From Rhizopus arrhizus (taxonomy: Eukaryota; Mucoromycota; Mucoromycetes; Mucorales; Rhizopodaceae): 64,000 nucleotides of DNA. The stretch covers positions 1,178,001-1,242,000 of the forward strand of contig JAKZZE010000006.1 of the NCBI GenBank assembly GCA_024220505.1, given 5' to 3'. This document shows, piece after piece, positions 58,501 to 64,000 of the stretch (position 1 is its first letter; every line of letters begins with the position of its first letter). The notes beneath the pieces were generated by a model. The model was not told the origin of the DNA and did not search any database. It saw only the letters and a program-made list of their open reading frames with translations. Position numbers and translations under genes: made by a program.

Positions 58501-59935
58501 TAGAGTCTATATGAAAAGATGAGTGACAGCACATCAAATGATAAAGAATAAACACATACTCAAGTCAACAGCACCAGACATCATGCCTGCAACATCCAGA
58601 ATGTATGCATTTGGAGCATACATCATGGGTTGAAGAGTAGCATGTACTTGTTCTTGAATAAATGATTCAAGGCCAGGAATCTAAAAAGCACATTTGTTCA
58701 GTCATTTGTATTAAAAAAAAAAAAAAAAACTTACGTTGTTGATATCAAAGCCAAATGTTTCACCACCTACAGGCTTTAATACATAATCAAACATGGGCTT
58801 TTCCAAAAAGGAAGCTTCAACGGTCTTGATGTGAGGAAATTCATTAAACATCCTAAACTTCAAACGAAGATGTCCGCTAAAAGCAAGATCTTCCAGCAAG
58901 ATTGGCATACCAGCACCAAGCATACCTTTGCCTACACGTACAGTGATGACAATCTTTGGGTTCACTTTGGATTGAAGGTCACGTTCAGTCATATCCAAGG
59001 TATCATTAGGAACAAATGAGAACTTCCAATCCATACACTATAGAAAAGAGATGAGCAAAGCTCTAAAGAGACATGAGGGTACTTACGACAACATTAGGTT
59101 CAGTCTTTGTGATTGTCTTGATACTTTCGATACGAGGGGCTTTGGTACCCAAAGTAAAGGAGGTCAAACGAATCGAGTCCAAGAAGGCAGGAGTACTGTC
59201 GACCAAGATTGAATCGGCCGTTTCAATGATCTGTGCTGATAAAACGGGCTCATAAATCAACCAAAAGCGAGACATGAAATGGTTAATCCAATCGGCCGTT
59301 TCACTTTCAGTCTCAAGTCGATTGACAGACAACTCACGTTGAATGTCGTCCCGCACATTCCTTCTCAGCCGACGAATGGACGTTTGATAATAGGTCGAGA
59401 GGAAGGCGCCGACCACCAAACAGGCCATCAGTCCACCTCCACATCGGGTCAAGAACCAAGTGAAAGTGACGGCAAAGAGCATGACGGCCGCATTATGATA
59501 CCATTCACCATAATAAGCCTCCTTTAAAAACTGAGAGACAAGATCGTTTTCATTCTTGACTTCTGTACGTAAGCCTCTGTACATGTTGATGACTGTGTCC
59601 AGGCCGAGTTGTGTGCCGAGAGCATCCAGGGCTTGTTCGTCTCCTGGGTTTGGAAGTTTGGAAAACGCGTTCCAACCGATTTTCTCACCCGTGTTAGAGG
59701 ATGTGAAACTACCAGGTGCAACCGTCGTGGTTCTCTTGACCGGTTTGGATTCAGCTGCCGCGATAGCTGAATCGACCGTCTTGGTGTCGTTCGTACCTTG
59801 GTCGTTGGTTAAAACAGCTGAAGGCTTCCCTGGCAGACTGTCCAGCACCACTTTTGCTCGCTCTTCCATAGCAGCCCTTTTATCGGCCGGAGTCAGTGAT
59901 TCGCTCAACTCGACTAATTTTTTCTCTTCTTCCAT
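55511..59935 (-). CDS. Tricalbin / extended synaptotagmin (SMP domain plus multiple C2 domains)
   Basis: About six exons from 59935, about 1,390 residues. Tricalbins tether the ER to the plasma membrane and carry lipids. The N-terminal 140 residues are polar. A membrane hairpin follows (AAVMLFAVTFTWFLTRCGGG with MACLVVGAFLSTYY). The SMP domain runs from DWINHFMSRFWLIYEPVLSA through DLAFSGHLRLKFRM and KPVGGETFGFDINN to IPGLESFIQEQVHATLQPMM. C2 domains follow: NGVLVVKVHSATGLKDSDLF, LRFTVHECKELNGGKSNDVS, IGVVRVFVEGASDLKNVEAM, a degenerate one at GVLSVTVKSLVLPDSSS, GNLTVVLVKASNLTAVDRSG and VTIQVQLLEARQLKAMDRSG. The last two keep the D-x-S-G-x-S-D-P calcium-loop motif. A Ser-rich linker precedes the last C2. 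Antisense frames are shadows. Confidence 0.93.
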
Positions 59936-61387
59936 CGTTTAGTTTTGAAACAAGTAAAAAGAAAAGAAAGAAAAAAAAGAAAAAGAGAAAAGCAGGTTTT
60001 TTTTTTCTTTCTTTCTTTCCCCTAAAAAAGAAAAAAAAGGAGGGTACAAAAATATTGTGTAGCCTAAATGAAATAAGCAAACTTCATCCGAAGATTGAAG
60101 TCATGATTACAAATAACCTTCAATCATCTTTCTTACGCTTTTATTTCATCATCTCAAGTGCTTTGCTCCCCCCCCCCTCTTCCTTCTTTATTTGCCTCTT
60201 GCTTTTTTCTTATTAAACTTCATTAAAAACAGTTTAATTTAGGTTATATCGGAGGTTAAAGATGGCTGTCAAAAACGACTTACCTTTTCTGAACAAGACT
60301 CCAGATGACTCAGTTCCGAACCATTTGATGTGTACTGGATTATCATCCGATTTGACAATGATGAAGCAGGTTTTTGCTGTAAAAAGTATATCTCTCGTCA
60401 TAGTGCACTCTATAAATCTTTTTCGAGGTTCTTTTATTATCTTGTAGTATGGCTTTGCTGTCTAAAACAGTCATCCTTTGAACACTTGCCTTAGATTTTA
60501 GGTGGATCGTTTCTATTCAACCAAACTTTCTTGATGACCCTGCTTTTGATATAAGAAATGAAGAATGACATAAAGAGGAAAAAAAATAGGTGAAGCCATT
60601 CATTTATCCTCAGTTTCACGTCAACATGCTTTGGTTACACTTCAAATTTACTTTTCACTGATATCATGACAGTGCACGGTACATGGAAGGATATGAAGCC
60701 CATGTCTTTTTTAGTACTAGTCAATTTAAGACGCTGTAGATCTTTTTTCAAAATCGTGTGCTTTACTGTTCTGATGCGCAAGAAATAGTTTAGCACTTTT
60801 TTATGTGTTTCACTCGGTGAGACCGCGAGGAAAATGTATTCCTTAATGCATTCCGTCAGTGATGGCCATCAACATCTTTGTGAATGAGAGCATTGTGTGT
60901 TTTTAATGCTTGCTCGAAAACGAATCCAATCAAATGGTTGTACCTAAAGTCGTCATTGGCTGGCTGGGTTATTCTCTCAGCATAAAAATAAAGATGAGCA
61001 AGCATCAAATATGAGAATTGAAAGAGGGGATAATTCATTTGATTTTGAGATAAAGAACAGTGATGATTACATGCATTTCTTTATGGAATTCACATTTAGA
61101 TGAGTAGGTCCTAAAGTAAAATTGATTGACTTTTTTTTCTATTTAGAAGCATCCTTACAAAGTATCTCTCACTCTCTCTCACTCTCTCTCACTCTCTCTT
61201 TAGAACATCATCAACTACAACTCATTTTTCATAGTTTTGTGTTGTAATGGCTCCAAGCAATTCTGAATCAAGCAAAATGAAGGAAATGGAAAGAATAATA
61301 AAATCATGATCGTATCAAGAGATAGGTTGTTAATAGAAGAAATAATGAATATTTATTAATATGGTTTGGTATAAATAAAAAAATAGG
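59936..61387. other. Intergenic region with tricalbin promoter and low-grade ORF traces
   Basis: The first 100 bases are strongly purine/pyrimidine-biased (AAAAAGAAAAGAAAG type). A C10 run is near 60165. A 61-codon frame at 60262-60447 (MAVKNDLPFLNKTPDDSVPN) starts with balanced composition and then decays; the - strand frame at 60856-61038 is similar. Neither has a recognised family, so they are probably remnants. Confidence 0.35.
61160..61200. repeat. CTCTCTCTCA tandem repeat (about 4 units of 10 bp)
   Basis: Ten-base units of CTCTCTCTCA or a close variant are repeated about four times, followed by CTTTAG. A simple microsatellite or minisatellite without evident function. Confidence 0.85.
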
Positions 61388-61763
61388 TTAGTAATAATCA
61401 TTATTAAAATAAACATCACAAGTTTGGTCTGACTTGAATACATGAAACTCTTTTAACACAACTAGCTTAAACGTTGGCCTTTTTCTATATAACTTCTGTA
61501 CTTTCTTTATATCTTTTGTTCTTATAGACAAAGAGCTTAGTTGACGTTGAATATGTTGTATGTTCACTTTTTTAAAAAAAAACAATAAAGACCCCCTCAC
61601 TTTTCCCCTGTAAGCTATTGTTTTATATACCATCATTTTCCATCATCATGTGGGCTTTTTTCACTTCTGGAAATTGCCACTGAAATTGAGCTGAAGTAGT
61701 TGCACAATAAGAAGAGCAACGACATTGAACTAAAATTCCAAATGTTGATTCTTGTCTTTTCAT
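61388..61763 (-). CDS. Hypothetical small protein (two exons)
   Basis: The first exon starts MKRQESTFGILVQCRCSSYC and includes AQFQWQFPEVKKAHMMMEND. A 67-nt intron (GTATAT...AAAAAAG) joins in frame to NIQHIQRQLSSLSIRTKDIK, with RPTFKLVVLKEFHVF further on, ending YFNNDYY. About 103 residues. The Cys pair pattern CRCSSYC near the N-terminus could bind metal or form disulphides. No family is recognised. The start lies about 120 bp from CMC2 on the opposite strand, a shared divergent promoter. A single-exon reading from 61636 is the alternative. Confidence 0.4.
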
Positions 61764-61882
61764 AATTGAGAATAAAAAAAAAAAAAAGTGGTCTTATATT
61801 TTATGCGTAGTCGAAAAATAAAAAGGACAGGAATAAAATTTTTGACAGGGCCTTCTTTTTTTTTTTTTTGTTTCTATAAAAC

Positions 61883-62201
61883 ATGCATCCACCATTAGAA
61901 GCACACAAGCAAGAAGGTTGTGATAAAGTGATTGAAGCTCTAGAAGAGTGTCACAGAGCAGGAACATTTAACAAGTTTATTGGAACATGCAATGCAGCAA
62001 AAAGAGCAGTAGACGATTGTTTAAAAAAGAGGTTTTTTTTAAAAGTGAATTTATTCAACTTGATTGTTAACTAGACATATTTAGTTTCTTGCCATGAGAG
62101 AAGCAAATAAAGGAAAGTCCAAGGAAAAAAGAAAGAAGATGGAAGCTATTTGGAAGGAAATGGAAGAGCCTCCTGCAGAATTGAAAGCAGAGGCAAAGTA
62201 A
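61883..62201 (+). CDS. CMC2: COX assembly mitochondrial protein CMC2 (twin CX9C)
   Basis: Two exons. MHPPLEAHKQEGCDKVIEAL-EECHRAGTFNKFIGTC-NAAKRAVDDC contains both CX9C motifs (C-DKVIEALEE-C and C-NAAKRAVDD-C) that form the helical hairpin of intermembrane-space Mia40 substrates. The family start MHP-x-L-x-x-H-K is intact. The second exon adds FLAMREANKGKSKEKRKKME and a C-terminal helix ending PPAELKAEAK. The donor is taken at GTGAAT (about 62044) to keep the frame, giving a 40-nt intron and about 92 residues. An alternative donor (GTTTTT at 62030) does not maintain the frame. CMC2 supports cytochrome oxidase assembly. Confidence 0.88.
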
Positions 62202-62292
62202 ACCATTGTGTAAATTATCAAAGAATAATAGAGAAATCTTTCTTATTTTTGCTTTATTTATCGAGATGTTTTACAAATAGAAAGAAGTGGGT

Positions 62293-63320
62293 TTACAGTA
62301 CACGAAAGGGATTTGAGTTTTCACCATAAATTTCAATATATGCTTGATATGCCTTCTTGGTTAATTCAGTCTTGTTATACATGTTGAATGCAAGCTCATT
62401 TAAAGATAGAGTGTCTAATAATTGAATAGTTACTTTGGGTGCATGCATTATTCCGGTAGCCTATGTAGATTATTAATAAGGTTCATAACATTCTATAGTT
62501 ACCTTGACATAAGGGAAGAGTATGTCTCCAAATATACTCTTCTTTTTATTACAACTCATTCCTTCTAATGAACAGAGAATATCTATTGCCGCCACTGGTT
62601 GATCATCAAGTGAAGGGAACAATGTGAGCATAGGGTTTATTTGCTGTTGTCGTTTTTTAAATAAATGAATGATGTCGTATGCTTTCTCTATTTGCTGCTT
62701 TAGAAAATAGGAATTGAATAAGCAGAGTGATAATTCACGTTGATCTAAAGATTGAATCAATTCAACCAGCTCATTCAAATCCTTCTTTTGATGCTTCGAT
62801 AGTTGCTGGTCAATCGCCTGTCGTAGTTTATGTTCCTGACTATCAAAGATGGGCATCCAGATGGTTTCATTCCAAGATTTCAAATTCTACCTTCCTCTAA
62901 GTATCATTCACTCATTCAATTATAATATACCTTTTCAAACGGAACCATCGGTTCACTTTGCTTTGTGCTACTACTGATCGAGTGACGATTTCTTTGCATC
63001 TTTTCATATTCTTGCGCCGTCTTTTTTTGTTCATGGAAGCTCACAGAGATATGTTTGGTACGTAGCCGAGAACCATTCATTTCCATCAGAGCCTCATAGG
63101 CATCTTCCATCTGTCTAAAGCTCACAAAGCCATAGCCCTTTGATAGACCCGTCTGGGTATCCTTCATGACTCTGGCAGAGATGATCTCACCAAAGGATCT
63201 GAATAGTTCAAACAGTATTTTGCTCGTTATGTCACGATCCAAGTTTTTTATGTACAAGTTGGTATAATCTACCATCGTCACCATCCCTTGGTTTTTGTTT
63301 GAAGAAAAATAAGGGGTCAT
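62293..63320 (-). CDS. RRM plus MLLE (PABC) protein, PABP-related
   Basis: Three exons, about 310 residues. The RRM is near the N-terminus: DYTNLYIKNLDRDITSKILF, with RNP2 LYIKNL and RNP1 KGYGFVSF. This arrangement resembles the fourth RRM of poly(A)-binding protein. A helical middle (KDLNELVELIQSLDQRELS...LKQQIEKAYDIIHLFKKRQQ) is followed by a C-terminal MLLE-like domain: KKSIFGDILFPYVK, then over an intron ATGIMHAPKVTIQLLDTLSL-NELAFNMYNKTELTKKAYQ. Canonical PABP is about 600 residues with four RRMs, so this is a shortened, specialised relative that would bind RNA and PAM2-motif partners. The start is the ATG at 63320; the frame one codon upstream begins with TTG. Confidence 0.85.
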
Positions 63321-64000
63321 CAACTACAGTCAAAGTTAAGGCTCTGTTTTTATCCGTGTTTTGTTGTCAATCAAGTTACCATAGCAACAAAATGGAAATA
63401 TTGAAAAGAGAAAAAAAGAAGAATAAAAAAAAAAGTGTGAACCCTTTTTAAAAGTAAGGAGAAGAGCAAAAGGAAAATAAGGGGTTGAAATATAGTTTTG
63501 TTGTACACATGACTTTGTAGCCATGCGTTTAGTAAAAGGAGACCAGATCAAGAATCTGTGCTTGATGTTTAAGCTTTTTGTTGTTGTATCCATGACAATC
63601 CAAATGATACTCGATACGTCAATACGCATAAGATGGATTATTAAAGTAGTGCCAGTCCTCAATAAGGCAATTACCCCCTTTTTTAATAAACTTTATGAGA
63701 CAAATACTTTCACTTTTTATCTCACCGTCATTTCATTTTTCAGAAAAAAATATTTCTTTTTATGTAAAGGAATGTTTTGATGCGTTTAAAGATGTTTACA
63801 TACTCCCTTTTAATTCTTGTCACTAAAAAAGAATTATTTTATAATTTTAATTGTAAACTCTTCTTTTTATCATCTCATCTTCTGTTTCTTATTATCCCCT
63901 TTTACCCTTTGATAAACAGAATGTATAGCAAGGTTACCTGACAAAGAGAATCTATCTTCCAAATATAGTAATCAATGCATAAATAATTAAGACAAGTTAC
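63321..64000. other. Intergenic or edge region
   Basis: AT-rich. Overlapping frames at 63336-63662 (-) and 63523-63780 (+) have no recognised motif. The + strand one begins MRLVKGDQIKNLCLMFKLFV and could be the first exon of a gene continuing beyond the window, but support is weak. Confidence 0.3.

Noticed and set aside
61160..61200. CRISPR-like repeat array
   Set aside because: The 10-bp CTCTCTCTCA units are contiguous with no spacers; a simple tandem repeat.
63523..63780. 85-codon + strand frame near the window edge
   Set aside because: No family or splice context could be established; overlaps an equally long - strand frame.

Overview
The window is nuclear DNA of a filamentous early-diverging fungus, most probably a member of the Mucorales (Mucoromycota). 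The reasons are AT-rich DNA, many very short introns (about 45-70 nt, GT...AG), compact gene spacing, a cobalamin adenosyltransferase and a Slo-type K+ channel (both lost from Dikarya as far as I know), and decayed repeats of kinds I associate with Mucorales genomes, including a Fanzor/TnpB-like remnant. The assignment is inference; no rRNA or mitochondrial marker is present.

Layout. 0.5-5.6 kb: a universal-stress-protein gene (+), then COP9 subunit CSN3 and cobalamin adenosyltransferase MMAB (both -), then a Cox18-type mitochondrial insertase (+). 5.9-13.1 kb: a repeat-rich stretch with a broken retroelement-like ORF, a GC-rich structured element with Pol III-like boxes, and a decayed zinc-knuckle ORF. 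13.8-14.3 kb: ribosomal protein eL38. 18.5-25.2 kb: PEX16 (+), a small membrane protein, a mitochondrial LEA-like protein, an O-fucosyltransferase-like type II membrane protein and glutamine synthetase (all -). 27.0-28.7 kb: the decayed Fanzor-like gene. 29.5-34.4 kb: a conserved membrane/coiled-coil protein (-), exosome subunit RRP42 (+) and LARP1 (-). 34.7-35.4 kb: a 750-bp foldback element with about 155-bp arms. 36.1-39.3 kb: ATP synthase subunit j (+), NAD(P)HX epimerase (+) and a bZIP factor (-). 39.3-42.2 kb: decayed, AT-rich DNA. 42.2-48.3 kb: an orphan gene (-), eS25 (+) and a Slo-like K+ channel (+). 48.3-52.0 kb: a Golgi GDPase and a secreted 5'-nucleotidase (both -). 53.5-55.4 kb: a UBAP1-like ESCRT-I protein (+) and RNA polymerase III subunit RPC25/RPC8 (-). 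55.5-59.9 kb: a tricalbin/extended synaptotagmin (-). 61.4-63.3 kb: an orphan gene (-), CMC2 (+) and an RRM-MLLE protein (-).

The genes do not form an operon-like pathway. Themes recur: mitochondrial biogenesis (COX18, CMC2, ATP18, MMAB, LEA-like protein), RNA biology (RRP42, LARP1, RPC25, RRM-MLLE, two ribosomal proteins), and membrane contact or trafficking (tricalbin, PEX16, ESCRT-I). Exon models were built by hand from splice motifs and reading-frame continuity, so exon edges can be off by a few bases although gene identities are mostly secure.
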